DNA of 64,000 nucleotides, taken from NCBI RefSeq assembly GCF_001889165.1, contig NZ_CP016020.1, positions 2,392,501 to 2,456,500 of the forward strand, written 5' to 3'. The notes beneath the pieces are model-generated. The model was not told the origin of the DNA. It did no database searches and saw only the letters and a program-made list of their open reading frames with translations. Position 1 is the stretch's first letter; every line of letters starts with the position of its first letter. The translations under genes were made by a program, and so were the position numbers. This stretch comes from Bacillus weihaiensis. Its GTDB lineage: Bacteria; Bacillota; Bacilli; Bacillales; Bacillaceae. This document shows, in pieces, positions 31,501 through 46,006 of the stretch.

Positions 31501-34500
31501 GCTAAGCTCACCTCTGGCTGTTTAGTAAATTTGGGCATTGTATCTGTTGAAAATGTCATAGACTCTAATACTCGTAAAATAGCTTCTGCCGTGTCTAATG
31601 ATGTTAAACAAGGAATTCCATTTTCAACTGATTCTCGTCTAATTTTAAATCCATCTCTCGCAGGTTGTTTTCCTTTTGTAAGGGTATTAATGACAAACTG
31701 CGCTTCTCCTTTACGAATAACGTCCAGTAAATTATGGTCTGTAGCCTCAATTTTGTTAACTACCTTAACCGGTATCTGATGTGTTTGAAGGTAATCCGCT
31801 GTACCACTTGTTGCAATTAGCTGATATCCAATTTGATGGAACCTTCTCGCAATTTCTAAACCTTCTTCTTTATCTTTATCCGCAATTGTTAGTAGGACAG
31901 ATCCATGATTTTTAATTTGAATTCCTGATGCAACTAACGCTTTATATAAAGCCTTTTCCAATGTGATATCTTTGCCCATAACTTCCCCAGTAGATTTCAT
32001 TTCTGGTCCTAGCGTAATATCAACGTTTCGTAATTTAGCGAAAGAGAATACTGGAGCTTTTACAAAAACACCCTCTGCTTCTGGATACAAACCTGTTTGA
32101 TAACCTAAAATTTCAAGCTCCGCACCTAGAATAACCTTTGTAGCTAAGTTTGCCATTGGAACACCAGTGATCTTACTCAAGAAAGGTACCGTACGACTAG
32201 AGCGTGGGTTCACTTCAAGAACATAAACCTCACCTTTTGATAAAACAAATTGAATATTTAGGAGTCCAACAATATTTAAACCCTTTGCCAAACGAATTGT
32301 ATAGTCTATAATCTGACTCTTAATTTCCTCAGATAAACTTTGAGGTGGATATACAGCAATTGAGTCTCCAGAGTGAACACCAGCTCGTTCAATATGTTCC
32401 ATAATTCCAGGTATTAATACCGTTGTTCCGTCAGAAATCGCATCTACTTCAATTTCTTTTCCTGTTAAATATTTATCAATTAATACCGGATGCTGAGGGT
32501 TAATTTTCACCGCATTGTTCATGTAATGTAGAAGCTCAGCTTCCTGATAAACGATTTCCATTGCACGTCCACCTAATACATATGACGGACGAACCAATAC
32601 TGGATACCCGATGGTTGCTGCAATTTTCACCGCTTGATCAACAGATGTTGCAGTTTTTCCTAATGGTTGTGGTACTCCTAGCGACTCAAGTGTTTGTTCA
32701 AATTTATCCCGGTTCTCAGCACGATCTAAATCCTCTAAAGATGTACCTAAGATTTTAACCCCTCTTGCTTGTAATTCATCTGCAAGGTTAATGGCTGTTT
32801 GTCCACCGAATTGAACAACGACTCCCATTGGTTTTTCAAGGTCGATGATGTGCATGACATCCTCAATGGTAAGTGGCTCGAAGTATAGCTTGTCAGAGAT
32901 ACTAAAATCTGTTGAAACAGTTTCAGGGTTATTATTGACAATGATTGCTTCGTAGCCTGCTTCTTTTATCGCCCATACAGAATGGACAGTTGCGTAATCG
33001 AATTCGACACCTTGCCCGATACGTATTGGACCGGAGCCTAGTACAACAACACTGTTTCTTTCAGTTACAATTGACTCATTTTCATCTTCATACGAACCGT
33101 AGAAATAAGGTGTAGCAGATTCAAATTCTGCAGCACATGTATCAACCATTTTATAGACTGGAATAATACTTGATTGTTTTCGAAGTTTGTATACTTCACG
33201 ATCTGTTGATTCCCAAAGCCTAGCAATCTCTGAATCTGCGAATCCCTTTTCTTTTGCAGATTTTAAAATGTCTAGATTATATGGATTTTCCTTCAATTCT
33301 TTTTCAAATGAGATGATTTTCTCAATCTTCATAAGGAAGAAAAGGTCAATTTTACTCCATTCATGGATCATTTCCTTTGTTACACCTCTACGTAAAGCTT
33401 CTGCGATATAGAATAGTCGTTCATCCCCTGCTTTTCTGATACGTTTTTCAATGAGTTTGTCAGTGAATCCTTCTGCATCCTTTAAACGAAGATAATCAAC
33501 ATCAGACTCCAACGAACGAACAGCTTTTAATAATGATTCTTCTAGAGTTCGGCCAATTGCCATGACTTCTCCAGTTGCTTTCATTTGAGTGCCAAGTCTA
33601 CGGTTTGCTGATTCGAATTTGTCAAACGGCCAGCGTGGAATTTTAGAGACAATATAGTCAAGCGCTGGTTCGAAACAAGCATACGTTCTACCTGTAACAG
33701 GATTTTTCATTTCATCTAAAGTTAACCCTACAGCAATTTTCGCCGCAAGCTTCGCAATTGGATAGCCTGTAGCCTTTGATGCAAGTGCAGAAGATCGACT
33801 TACACGTGGATTAACTTCAATAATGTAATAATTGAAGCTATCAGGGTCTAATGCTAATTGAACATTACATCCACCTTCGATTTTTAGTGCACGAATAATT
33901 TTTAAAGAAACATTTCGCAGCAATTGGTATTCACGGTCACTAAGCGTTTGACTTGGAGCGAATACGATTGAATCACCCGTATGCACTCCAACAGGATCAA
34001 AGTTTTCCATATTACAGACAACAATTGCATGATCGTTCGAATCACGCATTACCTCATACTCAATTTCCTTATAGCCTGCAATACTTTTTTCCAATAGACA
34101 TTGCGTTACAGGGCTATTCTTCAATCCACTCGTTACTATTTCAATTAATTCATCTTCATTTTCACATATACCGCCACCAGTTCCACCAAGTGTATAGGCA
34201 GGTCGAACGATTACTGGATAACCTATCTGTTCAACAAAATCATACGCCTCCGCTAAATTATGGATGATTTCACTTTCAGGTACTGGTTCGTTTAACTCCC
34301 TCATCAAAGTTCTAAACAAATCTCGATCTTCCGCTTGTTTAATTGCTGATAGTTTCGTTCCAAGTATTTCAACACCACACTCGTCTAGCACACCTGATTC
34401 TGCTAACTCAACAGCTAGATTTAATCCTGTTTGACCACCTAGTGTTGGTACTAAAGCATCTGGACGTTCTTTTCTAATTATATTGCTTAAAAACTCTAAC

Positions 34501-34709
34501 GTAAGTGGTTCGATATATACCTTGTCTGCGATTTCAGTATCCGTCATAATGGTCGCTGGATTTGAATTTACTAACACAACCTCATAGCCTTCTTCTTTTA
34601 ATGCGATGCAAGCTTGAGTACCAGCATAGTCAAATTCTGCAGCTTGACCAATTATAATAGGGCCTGATCCGATTACTAGAATTTTGTTAATATCTGTACG
34701 TTTTGGCAT
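31497..34709 (-). CDS. pyrAB: Carbamoyl-phosphate synthase, large subunit (pyrimidine)
   Basis: Makes carbamoyl phosphate from bicarbonate, ammonia and two ATP. The 1070-aa chain has two homologous ATP-grasp halves, each starting with a VLGSGPI/VIGSGPI segment (residues about 11-17 and about 555-562). An oligomerisation domain lies between them, and an MGS-like allosteric domain fills the last 130 residues. The name carB is equivalent. It overlaps carA as TAATG. Confidence 0.97.
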   Translation of the reverse strand: MPKRTDINKILVIGSGPIIIGQAAEFDYAGTQACIALKEEGYEVVLVNSNPATIMTDTEIADKVYIEPLTLEFLSNIIRKERPDALVPTLGGQTGLNLAVELAESGVLDECGVEILGTKLSAIKQAEDRDLFRTLMRELNEPVPESEIIHNLAEAYDFVEQIGYPVIVRPAYTLGGTGGGICENEDELIEIVTSGLKNSPVTQCLLEKSIAGYKEIEYEVMRDSNDHAIVVCNMENFDPVGVHTGDSIVFAPSQTLSDREYQLLRNVSLKIIRALKIEGGCNVQLALDPDSFNYYIIEVNPRVSRSSALASKATGYPIAKLAAKIAVGLTLDEMKNPVTGRTYACFEPALDYIVSKIPRWPFDKFESANRRLGTQMKATGEVMAIGRTLEESLLKAVRSLESDVDYLRLKDAEGFTDKLIEKRIRKAGDERLFYIAEALRRGVTKEMIHEWSKIDLFFLMKIEKIISFEKELKENPYNLDILKSAKEKGFADSEIARLWESTDREVYKLRKQSSIIPVYKMVDTCAAEFESATPYFYGSYEDENESIVTERNSVVVLGSGPIRIGQGVEFDYATVHSVWAIKEAGYEAIIVNNNPETVSTDFSISDKLYFEPLTIEDVMHIIDLEKPMGVVVQFGGQTAINLADELQARGVKILGTSLEDLDRAENRDKFEQTLESLGVPQPLGKTATSVDQAVKIAATIGYPVLVRPSYVLGGRAMEIVYQEAELLHYMNNAVKINPQHPVLIDKYLTGKEIEVDAISDGTTVLIPGIMEHIERAGVHSGDSIAVYPPQSLSEEIKSQIIDYTIRLAKGLNIVGLLNIQFVLSKGEVYVLEVNPRSSRTVPFLSKITGVPMANLATKVILGAELEILGYQTGLYPEAEGVFVKAPVFSFAKLRNVDITLGPEMKSTGEVMGKDITLEKALYKALVASGIQIKNHGSVLLTIADKDKEEGLEIARRFHQIGYQLIATSGTADYLQTHQIPVKVVNKIEATDHNLLDVIRKGEAQFVINTLTKGKQPARDGFKIRRESVENGIPCLTSLDTAEAILRVLESMTFSTDTMPKFTKQPEVSLA

Positions 34710-35790
34710 TATAGAACCCCTTCTTTCTTATTAAGTTCAATCATGTTTAAGAATTGATCAAATAAACCGTTCGCATCCTCTGGTCCTGGTGAAGCTTCCG
34801 GATGGTATTGTACGGTAAAAGCAGATGCTTGTTTGTGCTTTAACCCTTCCACTGTTCCATCATTCAGCGCTACGTGAGTTACTTCTAATTCCGTTTGCGA
34901 AATGGAATCTTCTTTTACTGTGTAGCCATGATTTTGCGATGTAATGTCTACTTTGCCAGTGCTTAATTCTTTGACTGGATGATTGGAACCGCGATGTCCA
35001 AATTTCATTTTTTCTGTATCTGCTCCACATGCTAAGGCAAATAACTGATGTCCTAAACAAATTCCGAATAAAGGAACCTTACCTAAAACACCTTGAATCA
35101 TTTCAATTGCTTGTGGCACATCCTTTGGATCTCCAGGTCCATTCGATAACATAATTCCATCTGGGTTTAGCTGTAATACTTCCTCTGCTGTCACATCGTG
35201 AGGTACAACAATAACATCGCAATTTCGTTTATTTAATTCTCTTAAAATTCCATGCTTCATTCCAAAGTCAACTAACACGACTCGATGGCCTCTACCTGGA
35301 CTTGGATAAGCTGTTTTCGTTGAAACAACTTCTACTTGATTTGTAGGAAGCTCAGCTCCTTTAAGCCTAGTAATGATTTCATCCGGATGTGCGTCTACTC
35401 CACAAATTGCACCTTTTAATGTTCCATGCATTCTAATAATTCTCGTAAGTTTCCGTGTGTCTATCCCAGCAATACCAGGAATATTTTTCATTTTAAAGTA
35501 CTCATCTATTGTGTATTCACATCTCCAGTTAGAAGGAAAATCGCAAAATTCTTTTACGACGAATCCATTTATAAAAGGTGTAATTGTTTCAAAATCATCT
35601 CGATTGATTCCATAATTTCCGATCAAAGGATATGTTAAGGTTACTATTTGACCGCAATATGAAGGATCTGAGAGAATCTCCTGGTAGCCTGTCATACCAG
35701 TATTAAATACAACTTCACCTACATTTTCTTTGTCACTGCCGAATGCTTCACCGATAAAAATAGTACCGTCTTCTAAAATTAATTGTCTTT

Positions 35791-35794
<4 letters not shown>
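34709..35794 (-). CDS. pyrAA: Carbamoyl-phosphate synthase, small subunit (pyrimidine)
   Basis: Glutaminase subunit that supplies ammonia to the large subunit. The class I amidotransferase triad is visible: Cys in [10 protein letters not shown], and His and Glu in [11 protein letters not shown]. The N-terminal small-subunit domain begins [20 protein letters not shown] chose the ATG at 35794 (GGGAGG 9 bases upstream, 361 aa). The longer frame adds eight residues of the ribosome-site region. It overlaps pyrC by 4 bp. Synonym carA. Confidence 0.96.
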
Positions 35795-38125
<2,331 letters not shown>

Positions 38126-38147
38126 TCTTTTAAAAGATCTAAGCCAT

Positions 38148-39428
38148 TTATGCAGTTTCTTGTTGAGTCATTGTTTCTTCTTTATCTATAGGTAAAACTA
38201 AGTTTAAAATGATTCCTATTACGGCAGCAAGTGCCATACCATGAAGGTCAACATTGCCAATTTTCAACGTTGCTTCACCGATTCCTATTACTAAGATGAC
38301 AGATGTGATGATTAGGTTTCTTTTATTTCCCATATCAAGCTTATTGTCTATCATCATTCTTAAACCAGATGATGCGATGATACCAAATAGGAGAATGGAG
38401 ACACCTCCCATTACAGGTGTGGGAATTGTACTAATGAATGCTGAAACCTTTCCTATAAAACCGAATGTGATGGCTAAAACTGCAGCTCCTGTAATGACCA
38501 GCACGCTATATACTCTTGTGATTGCTAGAACACCAATATTTTCACCGTAAGTTGTGTTCGGAGGACCACCTAATACGGCAGCGATCATTGTTGCCACTCC
38601 ATCACCTAAGATCGAACGGTGCAAGCCTGGTTTTTCAATATAATCTCTTCCAACTACCTTTCCCAAAACTAATTGGTGTCCAATGTGCTCAGAGATTGTC
38701 ACAATCACGACTGGGACCATGAGGAATATAATATCTGCTGTAATTGTTGGTGTATAGTTTACAAACGGGACAACAAAGTTTGGTACTTGAATCCATTTCG
38801 CTTCTAATACTTTAGAAAAGTCGATAATTCCTATTGCTAAGGAGTAGATGTATCCACCTGCAATTCCTAGTAAAACTGGGATTAGGTTAAAGAATCCCTT
38901 TAAGAAAATCGAACTTAGAATCGTGATGATAAGAGTAACTAGTGCAACCGAGAAGTAAACTAGGCTATATTTCTCTCCTTGAAGTGTTGCCATATCGACC
39001 GCTACGCCAGCTAACCCTAATCCAATGACGATAATGACGGGACCGACTACTACCGGTGGAAGAATTTTCATAATCCATTTATGCCCTGTTGCTTTTATTA
39101 GCAGTGCAACAATTCCGTATACAAGACCCGCTAAGAAGCTACCTACCATGGCCGCTCCTATTCCAGCCTCTGCTTTCGCTACAATAATTGGAGTGATAAA
39201 CGCAAAGGAAGATCCTAAATAGGCTGGTACTTGCCATTTCGTTATTAGTAGGAATGCGAGTGTTCCTAAACCGCTTGAGATAAGTGCAACCGCTGGATCT
39301 AGCTCTACTAGAAACGGGACAAGGATTGTTGCTCCAAACATTGCGAATAAGTGCTGAAAGCTAAGCGCTAACCATGTTAACGGCTCCGGTGTATCGTGTA
39401 CATCTAAGATAATATCCTCTTTTTTCAT
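38148..39428 (-). CDS. pyrP: Uracil permease
   Basis: Uracil:proton symporter of the NCS2 family, inner membrane, about 14 hydrophobic helices. Characteristic segments are SFQHLFAMFGATILVPFL near the N-terminus and the NTTYGENIGVLAITRVYS loop. I start at the ATG at 39428 (GGAGGTT 7 bases upstream, 426 aa); the longer frame overlaps the attenuator and is not protein-like. It imports uracil for salvage and is controlled with the biosynthetic genes. Confidence 0.96.
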   Translation of the reverse strand: MKKEDIILDVHDTPEPLTWLALSFQHLFAMFGATILVPFLVELDPAVALISSGLGTLAFLLITKWQVPAYLGSSFAFITPIIVAKAEAGIGAAMVGSFLAGLVYGIVALLIKATGHKWIMKILPPVVVGPVIIVIGLGLAGVAVDMATLQGEKYSLVYFSVALVTLIITILSSIFLKGFFNLIPVLLGIAGGYIYSLAIGIIDFSKVLEAKWIQVPNFVVPFVNYTPTITADIIFLMVPVVIVTISEHIGHQLVLGKVVGRDYIEKPGLHRSILGDGVATMIAAVLGGPPNTTYGENIGVLAITRVYSVLVITGAAVLAITFGFIGKVSAFISTIPTPVMGGVSILLFGIIASSGLRMMIDNKLDMGNKRNLIITSVILVIGIGEATLKIGNVDLHGMALAAVIGIILNLVLPIDKEETMTQQETA

Positions 39429-39487
39429 TTTATTGAACCTCCGTTGTTTCAATCTTGATTGTAAGTAGTGTCTAATTGATAATAAAA

Positions 39488-39582
39488 AACCTCTTTGCAT
39501 GAGGACAAAGAGGTTCAAGAAGGATACCAAGCCATATGGATGGCTTGATTCTTCATGCTCCCCTTTGTAGCCTCTCTGGACT
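39488..39582 (-). promoter_or_regulatory. PyrR attenuator in the pyrR-pyrP intergenic region
   Basis: The PyrR box AGUCCAGAGAGGCU is on the minus strand at 39569-39582, and its 14 bases equal those of the pyrP-pyrB site. The terminator is AACCTCTTTG/CAAAGAGGTT at 39488-39515 with a long T-run. A small hairpin (AAGCCATCC region) lies between them. Confidence 0.93.
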
Positions 39583-39599
39583 ATCTTTAAAAGGGTTAA

Positions 39600-40299
<700 letters not shown>

Positions 40300-40353
40300 G
40301 TTTTAAAGGTTCCTATTAAGTTAAATTCATTATGCCAAACATGTAGAAGTGTG

Positions 40354-41268
40354 TCAACGATTATTTTTAATTTGTTCTAGCACTTGTTGAAATTCTATTG
40401 GTAATGGTGCTTCAAACTCTAAATATTCTTTTGTTCTTGGGTGTTCAAAACCAAGGATTCCTGCATGTAATGCTTGTCCGTTTATAGAAAGTGTTTTCTT
40501 TGGTCCATATTTTGGATCACCTACAAGTGGATAGCCAATGTATTTCATATGAACACGTATTTGATGTGTTCTTCCTGTTTCAAGTCTACATTCAACTAAT
40601 GTATAATCTTGAAAACGATCTATAACATGAAAGTGTGTAACTGCATCCTTACTACTTACATTTGTTACTGTCATGCTTTGTCTGTCTACCTTATCCCGAC
40701 CAATTGGAGCATTAATTGTACCATGATCATGTTGGATGACTCCATGGACAATGGCTTTATATCGTCTCGTAACCGTTTTGTCAACAAGTTGCTGAACTAA
40801 TGACTCATGGGCCATATCATTCTTTGCAACCATTAATAACCCTGATGTATCCTTATCAATTCGGTGAACAATACCTGGTCGTAGCACACCATTAATTCCC
40901 GAAAGGTCCTTACAATGCGCCATTAGTCCGTTTACCAATGTTCCATTCAAGTGGCCAGGAGCAGGGTGAACAACCATGCCTTTTGGTTTATTGACTACAA
41001 GGACATCTTCATCTTCATAGTAAATATCAAGGTTCATTTCTTCTGCTACTACATCTAGAGCCTCTGGTTCTGGTATTGTTAGAACAATTTTATCATTTTC
41101 TTGACATTTATAATTTGTTTTAATGGATTTATCATTTACTTTTACAACTTGATCTTTAATCCATCCTTGCACTTGTGTTCTTGACCATTCTTTATTAACT
41201 GAAGACAGAACCTTATCAATTCTTTCTCCCTTTAACTCTTCATTTACTTGTATTTCAACGATATTCAT
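40354..41268 (-). CDS. ylyB: RluD-family 23S rRNA/tRNA pseudouridine synthase
   Basis: Isomerises specific uridines to pseudouridine. An N-terminal S4 domain (about 10-70) precedes the catalytic domain with the active-site Asp138 in VHRIDKDTSGLL. Later segments ETGRTHQIRVHM and LVGDPKYG are conserved. I start at the ATG at 41268, with AAGGAGC 7 bases upstream (304 aa), overlapping the lspA stop as TAATG. Which uridines it modifies cannot be read from the sequence. Confidence 0.94.
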   Translation of the reverse strand: MNIVEIQVNEELKGERIDKVLSSVNKEWSRTQVQGWIKDQVVKVNDKSIKTNYKCQENDKIVLTIPEPEALDVVAEEMNLDIYYEDEDVLVVNKPKGMVVHPAPGHLNGTLVNGLMAHCKDLSGINGVLRPGIVHRIDKDTSGLLMVAKNDMAHESLVQQLVDKTVTRRYKAIVHGVIQHDHGTINAPIGRDKVDRQSMTVTNVSSKDAVTHFHVIDRFQDYTLVECRLETGRTHQIRVHMKYIGYPLVGDPKYGPKKTLSINGQALHAGILGFEHPRTKEYLEFEAPLPIEFQQVLEQIKNNR

Positions 41269-41771
41269 TAAGCTTGCTCCTTCTCTTGTTTCCCTTCGAA
41301 AAACAACATATGAATAAATAATAATCCCACACCAACACATAGAGCTGAATCTGCTACGTTGAAGATTGGAAAGTTATAAGAAAAAATGTACGTATTAATA
41401 AAATCTACAACTTCTTTACGAAATAAACGGTCAATGAAATTACCAATTGCCCCACCTAGCATTAAGCCTAGTGCTAGACCCATCACCTTATTTTCCCTCG
41501 CATATTTTTGAATATAATAGATTAAACCGACTATTACAATTGCTGTAATAATGTAGAAAAACCACATTTGACCAGCTAAAATTCCCCATGCTGCACCAGT
41601 ATTACGGTGTGAAGTAATGTATAAGAAATTTTCAATAACAGGAATATTCTCACCAAGTTCCATATTTTTAACAATATACCATTTCGTTATTTGGTCAATT
41701 GCAATAATTACTGCTGCAATAATGTAATAATACACGTAGTTCCCCAACTTTCTTCTATCTATTTTGTACAT
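41268..41771 (-). CDS. lspA: Lipoprotein signal peptidase
   Basis: Signal peptidase II, which cleaves prolipoproteins after diacylglyceryl transfer. Four transmembrane helices. Box [11 protein letters not shown] (about 55-65) and the catalytic aspartates Asp114 (GNFIDRL) and Asp141 (FNVADSAL). I use the ATG at 41771 (AAAGG about 6 bases upstream, 167 aa), since the longer frame adds a stretch encoded in the promoter. Confidence 0.96.
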   Translation of the reverse strand: MYKIDRRKLGNYVYYYIIAAVIIAIDQITKWYIVKNMELGENIPVIENFLYITSHRNTGAAWGILAGQMWFFYIITAIVIVGLIYYIQKYARENKVMGLALGLMLGGAIGNFIDRLFRKEVVDFINTYIFSYNFPIFNVADSALCVGVGLLFIHMLFFEGKQEKEQA

Positions 41772-41785
41772 ATGTATCCTTTTAA

Positions 41786-41814
41786 ATTGTACCATACAAA
41801 AAAACATAGAGTAA
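41786..41814 (-). promoter_or_regulatory. SigA-type promoter for lspA-ylyB
   Basis: On the minus strand an extended -10 TGGTACAAT (hexamer at 41786-41791) has a weak -35 TTACTC (41809-41814) 17 bp upstream. It sits between the ylyA terminator and the lspA start with a very short leader. Confidence 0.6.
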
Positions 41815-41822
41815 AGAAAACA

Positions 41823-41870
41823 AAATGACTCGATGCATTTTAAAAGACGTTAAAATGCATCGAGTCATTT
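41823..41870 (-). terminator. Terminator after ylyA, perfect 21-bp stem
   Basis: Arms 41823-41843 and 41850-41870 pair over 21 bp without mismatch around a 6-base loop. Ts follow on both sides, so it may work in both directions. It separates ylyA from the lspA promoter. Confidence 0.85.
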
Positions 41871-41898
41871 ACGAATTCTAACTACAAGGAAACAAGTA

Positions 41899-42270
41899 TT
41901 AAAAGTCACTGCCAGTAATATATGTTTCTTCATGGTCGTATTGATATTGAGGGAGAGTTTTTCGTTCGTATAATTCTTGGAAATAGAAATCATATTTTGT
42001 TCTAGCTGTTGGGAGTATCCTTAATTTTTCAAAAGGTATTTCTTCCCCTGTGTCTTCACAGTATCCATAAACACCTTTATCAATTTTCATTAGGGCACGT
42101 TCGACATCTTGAAGTTCCTCTTTTATATGATGCATTAAGGTGTAACTTTTACCTTGTTCAGTATCATACGTCATTTCAAACATACTGTGATTAAAAAGCC
42201 TAGTTGTTAGTTCTTCCTTCATCACTTGTAATTCATAACGGATCCCAGAAAATTTATTCAAGATGGACAA
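41899..42270 (-). CDS. ylyA: DksA/TraR-like protein without zinc-finger cysteines
   Basis: 123-aa protein with an N-terminal coiled-coil half and a C-terminal segment that aligns with the DksA zinc finger (YGYCEDTGEEIPFEKLRILP). Of the four expected cysteines (C-x2-C-x17-C-x2-C) only Cys71 remains; the others are Thr74, Lys92 and Phe95. A YlyA at this place in B. subtilis has been described as a sporulation protein contacting RNA polymerase, as far as I recall. The start is TTG at 42270 or, with better spacing from AAGGAG, TTG at 42261. Confidence 0.85.
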   Translation of the reverse strand: MSILNKFSGIRYELQVMKEELTTRLFNHSMFEMTYDTEQGKSYTLMHHIKEELQDVERALMKIDKGVYGYCEDTGEEIPFEKLRILPTARTKYDFYFQELYERKTLPQYQYDHEETYITGSDF

Positions 42271-42490
42271 CTCCTTATCCTTCTCATGATGTAAGATTAG
42301 TCTTTCCCTGATGTTATTGACTCACCCTGTAAAGAATTTTCCTTAGAAAGAATTGGATGCATTATTTTTATGGTGATGAGAGTTTTTTACCCACAGTTAC
42401 CTTCATTCAAACCTCGATAATGAAAAATGGGCACATCCCTATTATGAAACCGATTGTATATCCCTCTATATACTGTTTGGATTATTTTTT

Positions 42491-42553
42491 CATCACTTAA
42501 CTAAAATGATGCAATCCATCTTTTGACAAAGCTTTTTTAGTTAAGCTTTGATG
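42491..42553. repeat. Nested, competing inverted repeats upstream of ylyA
   Basis: CATCA-C-TTAACTAAAA at 42491-42506 pairs with TTTTAGTTAA-GCTT-TGATG at 42535-42553. Part of the right arm can instead pair as CAAAGCTT (42527-42534) with AAGCTTTG (42543-42550). The two foldings exclude each other. Confidence 0.6.
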
Positions 42554-42768
42554 TAATTTAAGTAAATAATAAATAAGGAATCATTTTCACGAAGGAGCCT
42601 AGTAAGCAAAAAATAAAGAGAACGCTCTCAATTCAAAGTGAAAAATTCTGCAATTAGTTTTTAAAAATGCCACTCTCTTTACGAAAACAATCTTATCGAT
42701 AAAGAAAGCACTCAAATTTACAAACTTTTAGCGATATAGATAAAAATTTATATATATTTTTATCCATA

Positions 42769-42799
42769 AAAACAGCCACGCAATATGCGCGGCTATTTT
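42769..42799 (-). terminator. Terminator of ileS
   Basis: Thirteen-position stem AAAATAGCCGCGC / GCGTGGCTGTTTT on the minus strand with two non-Watson-Crick positions, followed by T-rich sequence. It lies 16 bp past the ileS stop. Confidence 0.85.
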
Positions 42800-42814
42800 T
42801 CCAAGTTGTACTTC

Positions 42815-45577
42815 TTAATAATTTTCTTTTACAATTGATGCACAACGTGGACAAAGTGATGGATGTTCTTCTACTTGCCCAACTTCTGTTGTAACGATCC
42901 AGCAACGGTCACATGTTTCTCCTTCTGCTTGTGTAACAGTGATTTTCACATTTTCAAATGTTTGTGCTGTTTCTGGAGCTGAATCAAAGTCGCCTGCGAT
43001 TGAGAAACCAGATACGATGAATAATTGCTTCAAGTCTTCTTCAACAGATTCAAGTAAATCTCTTGCTTCACTATTAGGATACAAAGCAATGCTTGCTGTT
43101 AATGACTTACCAATTACTTTTTCATTACGAGCAACTTCTAATGCTTTCAATACATCATCTCGTAAAGACATGAAAGCATCCCACTTGCTTTCTAGTTCTT
43201 GCGCTTGCTTGTATTCTTTAACTTCTGGCATATCTACTAATTGAACACTTACTTCTGATACTGAATCAATATGCTCCCAAACCTCGTCAGCAGTATGAGG
43301 TAAAATTGGTGTTACTAGTTTAACTAACGTTAGTAACGTCTCATATAATACAGTTTGAATAGCGCGTCTTTCATGATGATCTTTTGCTTCAATATACAAT
43401 ACATCTTTCGCAAAATCTAAATAGAATGAACTTAGTTCAATAGTACAGAAGTTATGAACAGCATGGTAAATTCCAGCAAATTCATAATTCTCATATGAGT
43501 CTTTTACACGTTTTGTTAAATTATTTAATTTTACAAGCATATAACGATCAACATCACGAAGATTTTCTACCTCGATTGAATTGGTAGCTGGATCAAAATC
43601 TGCTAAGTTTCCTAATAAGAAACGGAATGTATTACGGATTTTTCGATAAACCTCTGCTACTTGTTTTAAAATCGCATCAGATACACGTACATCCGCTTGA
43701 TAATCAACTGAAGCTACCCATAAGCGCAGGATATCTCCACCTAACTGCTTCATTACTTTTGAAGGTAAAACTGTATTACCAAGTGATTTACTCATCTTAC
43801 GGCCGTCTCCATCAAGTGCAAATCCGTGACTTAACACCCCTTTATACGGTGCTTTCCCTGTAACTGCAACTGCTGTAGATAACGAAGAATTGAACCAGCC
43901 GCGATATTGATCAGATCCTTCTAAATATAAATCCGCTGGTCTTTGTAAATCTTCTCTTTCAAGTAACACAGCTTGATGAGAAGAACCTGAATCAAACCAA
44001 ACATCCATGATGTCATTTTCCTTTGTAAATTTCCCATTAGGACTACCCTCGTGCGTAAATCCTTCTGGTAAAAGATCTTTCGCCTCTTGCTCAAACCAAA
44101 TATTTGATCCATGCTCACGGAAAAGATTTGAAACATGGTCAATCGTTTCGTCTGTAATAATCGGTTCACCGTTTTCTGCGTAGAATACTGGAATTGGTAC
44201 TCCCCATGCACGTTGACGAGAAATACACCAATCACCGCGGTCACGAACCATATTATAAAGTCTTGTTTCTCCCCATGCAGGTACCCATTTCGTTTCATTA
44301 ACTGCTTTTAATAAGTCTTCACGGAAATCCTTAATGGATGCAAACCATTGAGCAGTAGCTCTGAAAATAGTTGGTTTTTTCGTTCTCCAATCATGAGGAT
44401 AAGAGTGTGTGATAAATTGAAGCTTTAATAGTGCTCCTACTTCTTGTAGCTTCTCAGTAATTGGTTTGTTAGCTTCATCATAAAATAGACCTTCGAAACC
44501 TTCCGCTTCTTTTGTCATATATCCTTTTTCATCTACTGGACATAAGACATCAAGGTCATACTGCTTTCCTACAATAAAGTCATCCTCACCATGCCCTGGA
44601 GCTGTATGAACACACCCTGTACCACCATCACTTGTTACATGCTCACCAAGCATGACAAGCGAATCTCGATCATAAATTGGATGCTTTGCTACAACTCGGT
44701 CTAATTCCGATCCCTTGATTGTGCGATCAACTGAGTAAGATTCCCATCCAATTGTACTTGCAACCGTTTCTACTAATTCAGACGCTACAACAAATTTCTC
44801 ACTATCTACAACGACTACACTATAGTCTAATTCTGGATGAACAGAAATTCCTAAGTTGGCTGGAATAGTCCAAGGAGTAGTTGTCCAGATAATAATCTTC
44901 TCATCTGTCGTTAATACACCTTTCCCATCTTTAACAGGGAATGCAACATAGATAGATGGTGAACGCTTATCTGCATATTCGATCTCAGCTTCTGCTAGAG
45001 CAGATTCACTTGACGGGGACCAATATACTGGTTTTAACCCCTTGTAGATATAGCCTTTTTTCGCCATATCTCCAAAAACTTTAATTTGTTGCGCTTCATA
45101 TGCTGGTGTTAACGTAACATACGGGTTATCCCAATCTCCACGTACACCAAGTCGCTTAAACTGTTCACGTTGACCATTAATTTGCTCCCAAGCATATTCT
45201 TCACATAGCTTACGGAACTCAGCTACAGACATTTCTTTACGCTTTACTTTTTTGTTCTTTGTTAAAGCTGTTTCAATAGGTAAACCATGTGTATCCCAAC
45301 CAGGAACATAAGGAGCTGAGTATCCACTCATTGACTTATATCGTACGATAAAATCTTTTAAAATTTTATTTAACGCATGCCCCATATGGATATCACCATT
45401 TGCATATGGCGGTCCATCATGAAGGATGAAAAGGGGACGACCCTTCGTACGGTCTTGTACCTTTTCGTAGATGTTCATTTCTTCCCATTTTTCCTGCATT
45501 AAAGGCTCGCGATTAGGCAAATTACCTCTCATAGGGAATTCTGTTTTTGGCATTAATAAGGTATCTTTATAATCCAT
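42815..45577 (-). CDS. ileS: Isoleucyl-tRNA synthetase
   Basis: Class I synthetase charging tRNA-Ile, with a CP1 editing domain against valine. HMGH (the HIGH motif) at 64-67, the editing-domain [12 protein letters not shown] and the KMSKS loop in [13 protein letters not shown]. The C-terminal zinc finger has Cys889, Cys892, Cys909 and Cys912. 920 aa, bacterial type. Expression is governed by the T-box leader upstream. It lies upstream of ylyA, as in Bacillus. Confidence 0.98.
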   Translation of the reverse strand: MDYKDTLLMPKTEFPMRGNLPNREPLMQEKWEEMNIYEKVQDRTKGRPLFILHDGPPYANGDIHMGHALNKILKDFIVRYKSMSGYSAPYVPGWDTHGLPIETALTKNKKVKRKEMSVAEFRKLCEEYAWEQINGQREQFKRLGVRGDWDNPYVTLTPAYEAQQIKVFGDMAKKGYIYKGLKPVYWSPSSESALAEAEIEYADKRSPSIYVAFPVKDGKGVLTTDEKIIIWTTTPWTIPANLGISVHPELDYSVVVVDSEKFVVASELVETVASTIGWESYSVDRTIKGSELDRVVAKHPIYDRDSLVMLGEHVTSDGGTGCVHTAPGHGEDDFIVGKQYDLDVLCPVDEKGYMTKEAEGFEGLFYDEANKPITEKLQEVGALLKLQFITHSYPHDWRTKKPTIFRATAQWFASIKDFREDLLKAVNETKWVPAWGETRLYNMVRDRGDWCISRQRAWGVPIPVFYAENGEPIITDETIDHVSNLFREHGSNIWFEQEAKDLLPEGFTHEGSPNGKFTKENDIMDVWFDSGSSHQAVLLEREDLQRPADLYLEGSDQYRGWFNSSLSTAVAVTGKAPYKGVLSHGFALDGDGRKMSKSLGNTVLPSKVMKQLGGDILRLWVASVDYQADVRVSDAILKQVAEVYRKIRNTFRFLLGNLADFDPATNSIEVENLRDVDRYMLVKLNNLTKRVKDSYENYEFAGIYHAVHNFCTIELSSFYLDFAKDVLYIEAKDHHERRAIQTVLYETLLTLVKLVTPILPHTADEVWEHIDSVSEVSVQLVDMPEVKEYKQAQELESKWDAFMSLRDDVLKALEVARNEKVIGKSLTASIALYPNSEARDLLESVEEDLKQLFIVSGFSIAGDFDSAPETAQTFENVKITVTQAEGETCDRCWIVTTEVGQVEEHPSLCPRCASIVKENY

Positions 45578-45772
45578 ATACTTACGCCTCCATTATTATA
45601 GTTTGTAGCTTAATTCTACATAGTTAGTTAACAAATTAAGAAGTAATTTAGTAAACAAGACCACCATTTTAAGCCTATATTTACGGTCCTTAAAACAAAC
45701 CATTAGAAATCAGTAGAATGTTTTAAATCTTTTAGACGTCTTTACATTCATTTGGCTCTATTACCCTAATTT

Positions 45773-45918
45773 AATGATTTCCGTTACAGGCATTCGCTTT
45801 CCGCGGATAGTCTGTGAGCCTAATCGGCTCAAGAGTCTGAGGGGTGTCTCCTTCTGAAACACTTATCCCGCAGAAGTCCCCTGCCTACCACTCGAATCAA
45901 CAATGTGCAAAAATCAAC
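45773..45918. repeat. Degenerate ~147-bp dispersed repeat, copy 1
   Basis: Begins ATTTCCGTTACAGGCATTCG and ends in AAAAATCAAC. The internal GC-richer part contains CGCTTTCCGCGGA, GTGAGCCT, GTCTCC and CCCGCAGAAGTCCC. It aligns over its whole length with the copy at 58045-58191. It lies in the untranslated ileS leader, downstream of the T-box terminator. Confidence 0.8.
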
Positions 45919-46006
45919 AGTAAACATTCACAATACCACTATTTTAAAAAGTAAAATAAACCGATATGAGCAAGGTGATCTAAAACTGAATTTTGACAGA
46001 AAACAC

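Larger units (their letters stand above)
42271..42814. other. Gene-free stretch between ylyA and ileS
   Basis: AT-rich. It contains the ileS terminator at its right end and a nested inverted repeat at 42491-42553. No frame here is supported by a ribosome site. The ylyA promoter should be here but I cannot place it with confidence. Confidence 0.6.

Noticed and set aside
43921-44298. 125-codon minus-strand frame inside ileS
   Set aside because: Shadow frame of ileS on the same strand; no family motif.
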